DNA of 8,865 nucleotides from JAMCXS01 sp964459065 (GTDB lineage Bacteria; Acidobacteriota; Terriglobia; UBA7540). Position 1 is the stretch's first letter. Each line of letters begins with the position of its first letter. The translations under genes were made by a program, and so were the position numbers. The DNA lies in NCBI GenBank assembly GCA_964459065.1, contig CAYWMN010000155.1, forward strand, positions 1 to 8,865, written 5' to 3'. This document shows positions 1-6,866 of this stretch, one piece after another. The notes under the pieces are model-generated. The model ran no database searches. It worked only from the letters and a program-made list of their open reading frames with translations, and was not told where the DNA came from.

Positions 1-1165
1 GCCCTCCGACGTTTATCTTGAGGGCGGCGACCAGTACCGGGGTTGGTTTCACAGCTCGCTGCTGGTGGGCATGGTTTCGCACGGTGGCGCTCCTTATCGT
101 TCCGTGCTGACCAACGGATGGGTCCTTGATGGCAAGGGGCGGGCCATGTCCAAGTCGCTGGGCAACGTCATCGACCCGAATGAGGTGATTAAAACTCACG
201 GAGCGGAAACTCTGCGCCTGTGGGTGGCTTCGGTCGATTTCCGCGAGGACGTTGTGATCTCCCCGGAGATTCTTGCCCGGCTGTCTGAGGCCTACCGCAA
301 ACTTCGAAATACCTTTCGGTACTGCCTTTCGAACCTTTACGACTTTGATCCTGTCCGCGATAGCGCGAGCGGGGATCAGCTTGAGGAAATTGACGCCTGG
401 ACGCTCAAACGAACGGCGGAGATTCTTGATCGCGTCGAGGCCGCCTACGATGAAGCCGCGTTCCACAAGGCCTACCGGGCAATTTACGATTTTGCCACAG
501 TTGATTTGAGCGCCTTCTATTTTGATATTTTGAAAGACCGTCTCTATACTTCGCCTGCGAAATCGGTTCGCCGGCGCGCCGCGCAAACGGTCCTATACCA
601 GATTGCCGAATGCCTTGTGCGCGTGGTTGCTCCCATGATGTGCTTTACTGCGGATGAGGTCTGGTCTCACTTGCCGCGGCCGGCGTCGGGTGTGGCCAGG
701 GAGCCCAGCGTCCACCTGGCTCGGTTTGTTTCTTCCTCGGCGCTGCGGGAGCTTGTTCCGCAGAAATACCAGGAGCGCCTTGAGAACTGGCCCCGGCTGG
801 TGGCGGTGCGCGATGCGGTTCTGAAAGCACTGGAAGCAGCCCGGCGCGACAAGCTGATTCACAGCCCGCTGGAGGCCAAAGTCCGCTTGAGCGCTGATGA
901 AAGTCTTGCAGCGCTCCTGAAAGACTATCTTTCCGAATTACCCACGCTTTTCATTGTCTCGCAGGTTGAACTTGCATCGTCCGCGTTGGATGGAGCAGGT
1001 GAAAGCGCTTTACCGGGGCTGATGGTAAAAATTGAGCACGCGTCGGGATCGAAATGCGCCCGGTGCTGGAAATATTCCGAGCAGGTCGGCGAAGACGCTG
1101 CTTATCCCGAGGTTTGCGATCATTGCGCGGCCGCTCTTCGCGAGATCGAAGGGGACCCTCAGTAG
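1..1165 (+). CDS. ileS: Isoleucyl-tRNA synthetase, C-terminal part (5' end outside the window)
   Basis: This is a class I aminoacyl-tRNA synthetase that charges tRNA-Ile with isoleucine in the cytoplasm. The frame is open from base 2 (the first codons read PSDVYLEGGDQYRGWFHSS), so the true start lies to the left and 387 residues are visible. The GGDQYRGWF stretch and the signature loop GRAMSKSLGN (about 140-169) belong to the catalytic Rossmann core. An anticodon-binding helical domain follows (about 230-800). The end carries a zinc-finger-like module with CxxC pairs at 1055-1066 and 1115-1126 (KCARCWKYSE and CDHC), as in bacterial IleRS. The signature reads AMSKS rather than KMSKS; the second, more important lysine is kept. 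The next gene, lspA, starts 71 bases downstream on the same strand. The identification is secure; only the N-terminal editing and HIGH regions cannot be checked. Confidence 0.96.
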   Translation, partial: PSDVYLEGGDQYRGWFHSSLLVGMVSHGGAPYRSVLTNGWVLDGKGRAMSKSLGNVIDPNEVIKTHGAETLRLWVASVDFREDVVISPEILARLSEAYRKLRNTFRYCLSNLYDFDPVRDSASGDQLEEIDAWTLKRTAEILDRVEAAYDEAAFHKAYRAIYDFATVDLSAFYFDILKDRLYTSPAKSVRRRAAQTVLYQIAECLVRVVAPMMCFTADEVWSHLPRPASGVAREPSVHLARFVSSSALRELVPQKYQERLENWPRLVAVRDAVLKALEAARRDKLIHSPLEAKVRLSADESLAALLKDYLSELPTLFIVSQVELASSALDGAGESALPGLMVKIEHASGSKCARCWKYSEQVGEDAAYPEVCDHCAAALREIEGDPQ

Positions 1166-1218
1166 CCTTTTCCCGAGAGCCAAAGATTGCCTGGCGGTAC
1201 GCAGGGGGGCGAATGATC

Positions 1219-1225
1219 GAGGAGG
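1219..1225 (+). promoter_or_regulatory. Ribosome binding site of lspA
   Basis: A GAGGAGG Shine-Dalgarno match lies 11 bases before the ATG at 1237. It favours that start over the in-frame ATG at 1213, which has only a run of G residues close in front of it. The spacing is slightly long, so the upstream ATG (8 extra residues) cannot be excluded. Confidence 0.6.
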
Positions 1226-1236
1226 AATCTACAACC

Positions 1237-1752
1237 ATGGCCGGGACCCAGACTCCTCCTGCGCCGGATCAGCGTTCGCGCAAGGTTCAGCGTCTAATCT
1301 ATGCCCTGATTGCTGCGGCGATTATTGTTGCCGACCAAACCACCAAGGCTCTGGTTGTGAAGTTAATTCCGGAGCAGGTGGTGATTCCGGTGATCCCGGG
1401 GTTTTTCAACCTTCTTCACACTGAAAACAGCGGCATCGCCTTCAGCCTTTTGGCCGATTGGTCTTCATCGTGGAAGATGGTTGTGCTGATCGGTGTTTCT
1501 GCGGCTTTGCTGGTGACGGTGCTGGGTCTTGTTTGGAAGACCAGCGAGGTCAAGTGGACGGGTGGAATTGGTCTGGCGCTGATCCTGGGTGGAGCGCTTT
1601 CCAATCTGGCGGATCGAATCCGGTATGGGCAGGTCGTGGACTTCCTGGACTTTTACTACCGTAGCTACCACTGGCCAGCGTTCAACGTTGCGGACAGTGC
1701 GATTGTTATCGGGGCGGGACTCCTTGTCATTGAATTCCTGTCGACGCGATAA
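1237..1752 (+). CDS. lspA: Lipoprotein signal peptidase (signal peptidase II)
   Basis: LspA is an inner-membrane aspartyl protease that removes the signal peptide from diacylglyceryl-modified prolipoproteins. The 171-residue length fits the family. About four membrane segments are visible: residues 19-32, 80-100, 109-122 and 152-168. Family motifs occur in order: ADQTTK (32-37), ENSGIAFS (63-70), LGGALSNLADR (117-127), VVDF (133-136) and FNVADS (149-154). By comparison with characterised LspA, Asp135 and Asp153 are the catalytic pair; both are present. The ATG at 1237 was chosen for its ribosome binding site and the normal protein length. The reading frame is open further upstream into ileS, but that part is not LspA-like. 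The next gene, an RluD-type pseudouridine synthase, follows almost at once, the same arrangement as lspA-ylyB in Bacillus subtilis. Product identity is certain; the exact start is slightly less so. Confidence 0.95.
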   Translation: MAGTQTPPAPDQRSRKVQRLIYALIAAAIIVADQTTKALVVKLIPEQVVIPVIPGFFNLLHTENSGIAFSLLADWSSSWKMVVLIGVSAALLVTVLGLVWKTSEVKWTGGIGLALILGGALSNLADRIRYGQVVDFLDFYYRSYHWPAFNVADSAIVIGAGLLVIEFLSTR

Positions 1753-1757
1753 AGATT

Positions 1758-1762
1758 GAGGG
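1758..1762 (+). promoter_or_regulatory. Ribosome binding site favouring the GTG start of the rluD-type gene
   Basis: A GAGGG run lies 8 bases before the GTG at 1771 and overlaps the alternative TTG start at 1756, which has no comparable site in front of it. This is the reason for choosing GTG at 1771. Confidence 0.45.
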
Positions 1763-1770
1763 CAGGCATT

Positions 1771-2727
1771 GTGCCTCCAACGGGCGAACTCAAGGAATTT
1801 GCCGTGACGGCAACCGACGCGGGCCAGCGCCTCGATGTTTTTCTCGCCCGTAAAATGTCTGAGTGGACCCGCAGCCAGCTGCGGGGAGCGATCCTCCAAG
1901 GTCTGGTCAAGATCGGTGGCCAGACGGTCTCCAAAGCGGGTAAAAAAGTAGAGGAGGGCGATGCCGTAGCCATTTTGGCCCGGCGCCAGATTCTTCACGC
2001 CGTCCCCGAAGAGTTGCCCTTATCCATCCTCTACGAAGATGATGATATGGCGGTGGTGGACAAATCGGCCGGCATGGTCGTCCACGTCGGGGCAGGCGCC
2101 AAATCCGGCACGCTGGTCAACGCTCTTCTCCACCATTTCGGCGCCGGGTTGTCAGGTGTTGGAGGGGAATTCCGGCCAGGCATTGTTCATCGTTTGGACA
2201 AGATGACCTCGGGTCTGATTCTGATTGCCAAGAATAATTTTGCGCACCGCAAGTTGGCGGGCCAATTCAAATCCCGCAGCATTCACAAGTCCTACCAGGC
2301 GCTTGTTCACGGATTACCGACAAGAGAACACGGGGAAATTCGATCGCCGGTGGGTCGAGACCCGGTCCGGCGGGTAAGAATGAAAGCGGGCGGCATCGGG
2401 GCCCGCGAAGCGATGACGTCATACCAGGTTGTAAGACGGTTTCGTCATTTTAGTTTGATCGAGGCCACGCCGCATACGGGGCGGACGCACCAAATCCGGG
2501 TGCATCTTGCTTCGATCGGACATCCGGTGGTGGGTGACAAACTTTACGGTGCGCCCGGGAAGTTGCGCTTGGGAGGTCAAGAGTTTTCAACCCTTGACAG
2601 GACCTTTCTTCATGCGGCGAGAATCGAATTTGATCATCCGAGGACGGGTGTCCGGCTCGCACTTGCCTCACCGCTGCCGCAGGAGTTATCCGATTTCCTG
2701 GTTTTGATTGAGAGGGAAGATCGATAG
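1771..2727 (+). CDS. rluD: RluA/RluD-family 23S rRNA pseudouridine synthase
   Basis: This enzyme isomerises uridines to pseudouridine in RNA; RluD itself modifies helix 69 of 23S rRNA (positions 1911, 1915 and 1917 in E. coli). With the GTG start the protein has 318 residues, normal for the family. Residues 13-70 form an S4 RNA-binding domain (QRLDVFLARK to VEEGDAVAIL). The catalytic domain follows, with the motif HRLDKMTSG whose Asp143 is the expected catalytic residue, and GRTHQIRVHLASIGHPVVGD at 237-256. The S4 domain points to RluC/RluD rather than RluA. The neighbour lspA, as in Bacillus lspA-ylyB, supports the RluD-like subgroup, but the exact target uridines are inferred. An in-frame TTG at 1756, just 3 bases after the lspA stop, is an alternative start. 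Either way the two genes are tightly linked and probably translated from one message. Confidence 0.9.
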   Translation: MPPTGELKEFAVTATDAGQRLDVFLARKMSEWTRSQLRGAILQGLVKIGGQTVSKAGKKVEEGDAVAILARRQILHAVPEELPLSILYEDDDMAVVDKSAGMVVHVGAGAKSGTLVNALLHHFGAGLSGVGGEFRPGIVHRLDKMTSGLILIAKNNFAHRKLAGQFKSRSIHKSYQALVHGLPTREHGEIRSPVGRDPVRRVRMKAGGIGAREAMTSYQVVRRFRHFSLIEATPHTGRTHQIRVHLASIGHPVVGDKLYGAPGKLRLGGQEFSTLDRTFLHAARIEFDHPRTGVRLALASPLPQELSDFLVLIEREDR

Positions 2728-2863
2728 TTTTCGCCGGCGCGATCATGAACCGGTGCGACGGTTGATTTGGAGGTTTCGGCAGGAAGGAAGAAATCGATCA
2801 ATTCCATGGTGGTCCGGCAAAACAGCGGTAGGATATGATTTTAGGATAACAGCTAAACGCTTT

Positions 2864-2870
2864 GAGGAGG
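2864..2870 (+). promoter_or_regulatory. Strong ribosome binding site of the DUF2911 gene
   Basis: GAGGAGG lies 5 bases before the ATG at 2876, and a signal peptide follows immediately. Together these fix the start, although the reading frame is open for another 168 bases upstream. Confidence 0.75.
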
Positions 2871-2875
2871 GAACC

Positions 2876-3403
2876 ATGAAACGGTTTGCAACCCTATGCG
2901 GTGCGGTGGGGCTATTACTGGTGATGACGCTGCCTCTCCAGGCGCAAAAGAGTTCGCGAGGCAAGTCCGAGATTACCTTCAACGGCAAAACGGTCTCTGT
3001 TGAATATGGACGTCCGTCGCTCCATGGCAGGACCATCGAGCAAATGCTCGCAATGCGGAGCGCTACCGGAAACTTCTGGAGACTTGGTGCAAATCAATCC
3101 ACAACTTTTGCGACCGAAGTGCCTCTTGCCTTCGGCAAGGTAACTGTTCCTGCCGGGACCTATAGCCTGTGGGCTGAGCACGAGGGCAATGGCGACTGGC
3201 AGTTGGTTTTTAATAAGCAGCACGGCCAGTGGGGGACCCAGCATAATCCCCAGCTCGACTTTGCAAAGACCCCGCTGCATGAAGAAAAGGTCTCCAAATC
3301 AGCGGATTTGGTTACCATCAAACTGACCCGTGAAGGTGCTGGCGGAAGGCTTTCCGTCCAATGGGGAGATTTGAAGCTGGTGGCGGATTTCAGAGCCGAA
3401 TAA
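2876..3403 (+). CDS. Exported DUF2911 domain protein
   Basis: A 175-residue protein of unknown biochemical function. Residues 1-23 form a clear Sec signal peptide: MKRF, a hydrophobic core at 5-19, and a probable cleavage site after LQA, so the mature protein is likely periplasmic or outside the cell. There is no lipobox; Cys8 sits inside the hydrophobic core. The mature part matches the DUF2911 pattern in order: VSVEYGRPSLHGRTI (40-54), FWRLGANQSTTF (67-78), VPAGTYSLWAEHE (91-103) and WQLVFNKQHGQWG (108-120). These segments suggest a small beta-rich fold, which is an inference. The family is common in Acidobacteriota and Bacteroidota, and no catalytic residue is established. The 148-bp gap after rluD may contain its own promoter: there is a TATGAT at 2834-2839, but no good -35 element. 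A link with the GT21-like gene downstream is possible but unsupported. Confidence 0.88.
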   Translation: MKRFATLCGAVGLLLVMTLPLQAQKSSRGKSEITFNGKTVSVEYGRPSLHGRTIEQMLAMRSATGNFWRLGANQSTTFATEVPLAFGKVTVPAGTYSLWAEHEGNGDWQLVFNKQHGQWGTQHNPQLDFAKTPLHEEKVSKSADLVTIKLTREGAGGRLSVQWGDLKLVADFRAE

Positions 3404-3526
3404 TCCTGTCAGAATGATTTTACGGCTGGGATAAGCGGTTGTGCATAGGATTTTGCGGCAAGCTGTTAAGGCATGGCGGGCCGTGTCCGTGTATTGCCGT
3501 TTGGGTAACCGTGTCGGCTGTTCATT

Positions 3527-3544
3527 CGATTCATACGATTCATA
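3527..3544. repeat. Perfect 9-bp tandem direct repeat
   Basis: Two adjacent exact copies of CGATTCATA occur at 3527-3535 and 3536-3544. A partial further match, TTCAT, lies at 3521-3525. It is about 200 bases upstream of the GT21-like start. It could be a binding site for a regulator or simple slippage; nothing in the sequence distinguishes the two. Confidence 0.6.
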
Positions 3545-3658
3545 AAGCGGTGAGTTCTGGAGATAGGGGCGCCTCGCCAGGGCGCGTGCCATGTCCAAGG
3601 CAACTTGCTTGCGTGCGCCGGCCGGGGAGGCCTCAGATTCCAAAACATTGCGGAATCA

Positions 3659-3689
3659 CAGGACAGCGACAGCCGTCCGCTGTGGCCTG
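3659..3689. repeat. Inverted repeat able to form a hairpin in the GT21-like leader
   Basis: ACAGCG (3663-3668) pairs exactly with CGCTGT (3678-3683) across a 9-base loop. The stem is extended by CAGG (3659-3662) pairing with CCTG (3686-3689), with a two-base GG bulge on the 3' side. It ends 57 bases before the ATG at 3747. No T-run follows on either strand, so it is not a standard terminator. A leader structure or a dimeric-regulator operator are possibilities. Confidence 0.4.
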
Positions 3690-3746
3690 GATGAAAACAG
3701 ACAGACCCAAGCGCGTTTATCTTCGATCGGCCGGGTTAAGAAGAAA

Positions 3747-4961
3747 ATGATAGCGAACATCTTGCTGTTAGGTGCGGCGGCCGGAATTCTTGCGTGTACC
3801 GCGTATCTGGCGTTGGTCCTCATCGCTGCGTTTCGGTTCCATCCTGCGAAACAGGAAGCAGTCGGAGGTTCGGAAAGCAGTATTCGGCGGCCGCCTGTTA
3901 CCATTCTGAAACCTTTGCATGGTTTGGAACCGTTGCTGGACGAGAGCCTTGAAAGTTTTTTCGCGCAGGCTTATCCAACCTTCGAACTGGTCTTCGGCGC
4001 CCGCGAGGCAACCGATCCCGCCCTGAAGGTTGTTGAGAGCCTTGCGAAAAAATATCCTGAAGTCAGAACGCAAATCGTTTTGTCCGGCGAGCCGAAGTAC
4101 CCGAATGCGAAGGTCTTTCTGCTTGAAAAAATGATTGCCGCGGCAACGCATGAAATTCTTGTCATTGCGGATAGCGATGTCCGGGTGACAAGCGATTACC
4201 TGGCCAGCGTTGTCGCCCCCCTCCGTGATGAGAATGTGGGCCTGGTAACCTGCCTCTACCGTGGAGTTCCTACGGGAGGCGTCTGGTCGCATCTGGAAGC
4301 CCTCGGGATGTCGGTTGAGATGTCTTCCGGGGTGCTGGTTGCTGATTTGCTGGAGGGAATGAAGTTTGCCCTGGGGCCCACGATGGCGACCCGCAAGGAT
4401 GTTGTGGACAAGGTGGGGGGCATTGCCGTCCTGGGGGACTACTGCGCGGACGATTTTGTGTTAGGAAGCCTTACGGCAGCCGCCGGGAAGACGGTTGTTC
4501 TCTCCCGGCATGTGATCGACCACATCGTGTTGAACCGCTCGGCGCGCGAATCACTTTTGCATCAGGTCCGCTGGATGAAAAGCGCCCGGTTTTCCCGTCC
4601 GCTGGGGCACCTTGGCACGGGTTTGACCTTTGCGATTCCTTTCGGCCTGCTGGGCCTTGCGGCAGGGTGGCTTGGCGGCGACTGGAAACTGGGGCTGGGT
4701 TTGTTGGCCGTTGCGGTTGCCAATCGCGTGGTGATGTCGGCCGCGGTTGGTTGGGGAGTCCTGGGGGATCGCCTGTCGCTGCGGTATTGCTGGCTCTATC
4801 CCGTGCGGGACCTTCTAGGTTTCTGCTTCTGGTGCGCCAGTTATCTGGATAGCGGGATTGTCTGGCGCGGCGAGCGGTACCGGTTAGTGGCAGGCGGCAG
4901 GATGGTCCGCACAAAACCCGCAAACCATCGGTCGGCGGCAGCTCAAGATGCTGCCCTGTAA
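3747..4961 (+). CDS. hpnI: Membrane-anchored GT21-like glycosyltransferase, HpnI / ceramide glucosyltransferase family
   Basis: A 404-residue inverting glycosyltransferase. An N-terminal membrane segment (about 3-29) is followed by a cytoplasmic GT-A domain and two to three C-terminal hydrophobic stretches (about 289-310, 315-336 and a weaker one near 350-368). Motifs in order are KPLHGLEP (55-62), the D2 motif ADSDVRV (141-147), GLVTCLYRG (165-173), the RKDVVDKVGG acceptor-side segment (216-225), the D3 motif CADD (233-236) and the (Q/R)xxRW motif as QVRW (273-276). The tail IVWRGERYRLVAGG also resembles eukaryotic ceramide glucosyltransferase. The best bacterial match by motif is HpnI, which attaches N-acetylglucosamine to bacteriohopanetetrol before HpnK deacetylation. 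No other hopanoid or sphingolipid gene is visible, so the lipid acceptor is inferred. The frame is open upstream to 3591, but the ATG at 3747 sits directly before the membrane anchor; its ribosome binding site (AAGAAG) is weak. The family call is firm, the symbol less so. Confidence 0.8.
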   Translation: MIANILLLGAAAGILACTAYLALVLIAAFRFHPAKQEAVGGSESSIRRPPVTILKPLHGLEPLLDESLESFFAQAYPTFELVFGAREATDPALKVVESLAKKYPEVRTQIVLSGEPKYPNAKVFLLEKMIAAATHEILVIADSDVRVTSDYLASVVAPLRDENVGLVTCLYRGVPTGGVWSHLEALGMSVEMSSGVLVADLLEGMKFALGPTMATRKDVVDKVGGIAVLGDYCADDFVLGSLTAAAGKTVVLSRHVIDHIVLNRSARESLLHQVRWMKSARFSRPLGHLGTGLTFAIPFGLLGLAAGWLGGDWKLGLGLLAVAVANRVVMSAAVGWGVLGDRLSLRYCWLYPVRDLLGFCFWCASYLDSGIVWRGERYRLVAGGRMVRTKPANHRSAAAQDAAL

Positions 4962-4970
4962 AGTGATCTT

Positions 4971-6794
4971 TCAGCGTTGATTGCTGTAAATAACCTTGCC
5001 CGAATTTTCAGCGATGACATAATGGGGTTCCGGAAGAACCCGTAGCGCGCGCTTGATCTGGCGCGGCGGTACGAACAGAAAGACCCGGGCCTTGCCCTTC
5101 CAATCCTGCTGAAGGTCAGCATCATTCAAGAAAATATGCGGGGCGTCAGGGAACGTCGACCCAAACCACATTGAAGTTGTACGGCCATTCACCAGGTCAA
5201 TGGGTTGTTTCAGGTAAAAAAGGAGCGACGAGCCGAAGGCCTGATCGCCATAGATCATGACTTTATCTCCGGGCCTTTCCTGCCTGGCGATAACTTCGGC
5301 CAGCTTCTTCGAAGACAGAAAGGGTCCGAAGCGAACAAAAGCCAATTGTGCCGCCACCAGAAAAACCGCCGTGGCGATGCCCGTGGTCCAGGTTGCGGCG
5401 AAATTCTTTTTCTTGAGGCGCAGGATCAGGGCGATAAGCGGGCCTATCAACAAGGCGGCGGCGGCAAGTCCGGCCGGGAGGCGGAGAGCGGCAAAAGCCG
5501 AGGTGGTGAGATCAAAGAACTTTGACATCGACAGCGTATCGTGCGCCACGTCGCGATGAACGAGCAGTTGGCCGAGGTTGCTGGTGGGGGGCACATTTCG
5601 GGACGCCCACAAAGCTCCGGTAAGAGCCAAACCAGCCGCGACGCCCGCCGCAGCATAGATCCCGTTGCCCAGAAGAGCCCAGCGGCTCCTGCCTTTGCTC
5701 TCTTCTTCATGCGCAAGGCTTCCCGCGATCAATAGCAACAGGGGAAGATAGGCGGGGAAAGTGTAATATTCCTGGTTCGTAGAAAAGGCAAAGAAGACGA
5801 GGATCATACTCGCCCAAATCCAGCAAAGCGCCCGGGTACGCGTAGCAAAGGAGATCTCCGACGGCCTTCGGACGGCTAAGATATCCCGTTTCAGGTTGCG
5901 AAACATCAGAGGGAAATACAGACTCCAGGGAAACAGCCAGACCAGATGCAGGCTCCAATAGAGCAGGGCGGGTAGCTTATTGTAGTCGTGCGGGTATCTT
6001 TCGCCCAGAAACCTCAGAAACTGCTCGTTGACAAAATAGAACCAGAAAAAGCCGTGGTTCCGGATGCCCGCCAGAATCGGCCACGGTGCTGCGATCAGGA
6101 AGAAAAGCGCAATCCCTTTGCCGAGGCGAAACTCCCGCCAGCGCTTCCATTCTCCGGTCAGCAGTAAATAACCGATGGCAGGAAAGCCCACAAAAACCAG
6201 GGCAACCAAGCCCTTGGTAAGGGCTGCCAGCGCCACCGCAGCATAACCGGCATACCACCGCCAGTCCCGGGGTCTGCCCGCTTCCAGCGCCGATAGGAAA
6301 AAGTAGAGTGACAGTGCTATCAGGAAGCTGAGAAGGATGTCGGGTATGAATACCCGGGTGAACAGATAACATCCCACACATGTGGCGACAAACAATCCGG
6401 AATAAATCCCGCCCCGGCGGCCGAAAGCACGCCGGCCCCAGATGGCTCCCAGTCCAATTAAGAGCAACACTGACAGAATGATGGGCAAGCGCACGCCGAA
6501 CTCTGATACTCCAAACGCTTCAAAGGCAAACGACGCCAGCCAGTACGGCATGGGTGGTTTTGACAGATACCGTACACCATTCACGTGCAGCGTCACGTAA
6601 TCGTGCGTCAGGTACATTTCCCGAGCAGCCTCAGCGTGCGTGGCGTCGGCGTCATCAAGCAAAGAAGGGCGAAAGGCGCCCTGGAAATAGACGGCCAGCC
6701 AAATCAGGCCGAGCAGGACCCAAGGCAGAGCCCGCCGAATGGATGCCCAGGCGGACGGTTGATTTGATTCCGGGTTGAATGCGGTTGCTTCCAT
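4971..6794 (-). CDS. ArnT/PMT-like GT39 family membrane glycosyltransferase
   Basis: A 607-residue polytopic inner-membrane protein with roughly a dozen hydrophobic segments and a soluble C-terminal domain (about 500-607). Members of this family move a sugar from a polyprenyl-phosphate carrier onto a lipid or protein on the periplasmic side; ArnT adds aminoarabinose to lipid A. The first periplasmic loop has the family pattern LLDDADATHAEAAREM (45-60, with candidate catalytic acids Asp47, Asp48 and Asp50) and VRYLSKPPMPYW (74-85). IPDILLSF (150-157) carries another conserved Asp at 152, and TNQEYYTFPAYLPLLLL fits the segment before a later membrane helix. Where ArnT has Glu in FEKP, this protein has Ser78. 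The ATG at 6794 has no clear ribosome binding site. A TTG at 6860, 6 bases after the receptor stop, would add 22 Pro/Arg-rich residues. The substrate is unknown, so no symbol is given. The gene follows a TonB-dependent receptor in the same direction and ends 9 bases from the opposing GT21-like gene. Confidence 0.85.
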   Translation of the reverse strand: MEATAFNPESNQPSAWASIRRALPWVLLGLIWLAVYFQGAFRPSLLDDADATHAEAAREMYLTHDYVTLHVNGVRYLSKPPMPYWLASFAFEAFGVSEFGVRLPIILSVLLLIGLGAIWGRRAFGRRGGIYSGLFVATCVGCYLFTRVFIPDILLSFLIALSLYFFLSALEAGRPRDWRWYAGYAAVALAALTKGLVALVFVGFPAIGYLLLTGEWKRWREFRLGKGIALFFLIAAPWPILAGIRNHGFFWFYFVNEQFLRFLGERYPHDYNKLPALLYWSLHLVWLFPWSLYFPLMFRNLKRDILAVRRPSEISFATRTRALCWIWASMILVFFAFSTNQEYYTFPAYLPLLLLIAGSLAHEEESKGRSRWALLGNGIYAAAGVAAGLALTGALWASRNVPPTSNLGQLLVHRDVAHDTLSMSKFFDLTTSAFAALRLPAGLAAAALLIGPLIALILRLKKKNFAATWTTGIATAVFLVAAQLAFVRFGPFLSSKKLAEVIARQERPGDKVMIYGDQAFGSSLLFYLKQPIDLVNGRTTSMWFGSTFPDAPHIFLNDADLQQDWKGKARVFLFVPPRQIKRALRVLPEPHYVIAENSGKVIYSNQR

Positions 6795-6866
6795 AGTTGA
6801 GCCGGGCCGTAACCTGTTGGGCTCGGGCCTTGGCGGAGCCTCCTTGACGGCATGCCTCAAACAGCC

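Larger units (their letters stand above)
3404..3746. other. 343-bp intergenic region with no convincing gene
   Basis: The stretch between the DUF2911 stop and the GT21-like start holds no reading frame with recognisable protein character. The frames that cross it translate to low-complexity, Arg/Pro/Cys-rich sequence. It contains a 9-bp tandem repeat (3527-3544) and an inverted repeat (3659-3689), both listed separately. A weaker hairpin can form from GCGCC at 3569-3573 and GGCGC at 3581-3585. I see no tRNA, no recognisable riboswitch core and no hairpin followed by a T-run after the DUF2911 gene. It most likely holds the promoter and 5' leader of the GT21-like gene. Confidence 0.55.

Noticed and set aside
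1054..1236. Upstream extension of the lspA reading frame, overlapping the end of ileS
   Set aside because: The extra residues are Arg-rich and not LspA-like, they overlap the conserved zinc-finger end of ileS, and a ribosome binding site precedes the ATG at 1237.
2748..2763. Short inverted repeat AACCG / CGGTT after the rluD-type gene, considered as a terminator
   Set aside because: The stem has only 5 bp with a 6-base loop, and no T-run follows.
2834..2839. TATGAT as a -10 element of a promoter for the DUF2911 gene
   Set aside because: No credible -35 hexamer lies 15-19 bases upstream, so I did not list it as a promoter.
2708..2875. Upstream extension of the DUF2911 reading frame
   Set aside because: It would place a basic, Arg-rich stretch ahead of a good signal peptide, and the strong GAGGAGG site fixes the start at 2876.
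2876..2905. Cys8 of the DUF2911 protein as a lipoprotein site
   Set aside because: The cysteine lies at the start of the hydrophobic core rather than after it, so there is no lipobox.
3439..3750. Possible 103-residue small protein in the intergenic region
   Set aside because: Its composition is irregular, no ribosome binding site or family pattern is visible, and it overlaps the start of the GT21-like gene in another frame.
5205..5559. Plus-strand open frames opposite the GT39 gene
   Set aside because: They are antisense shadows of a well-supported membrane protein and show no family motifs or ribosome binding sites.
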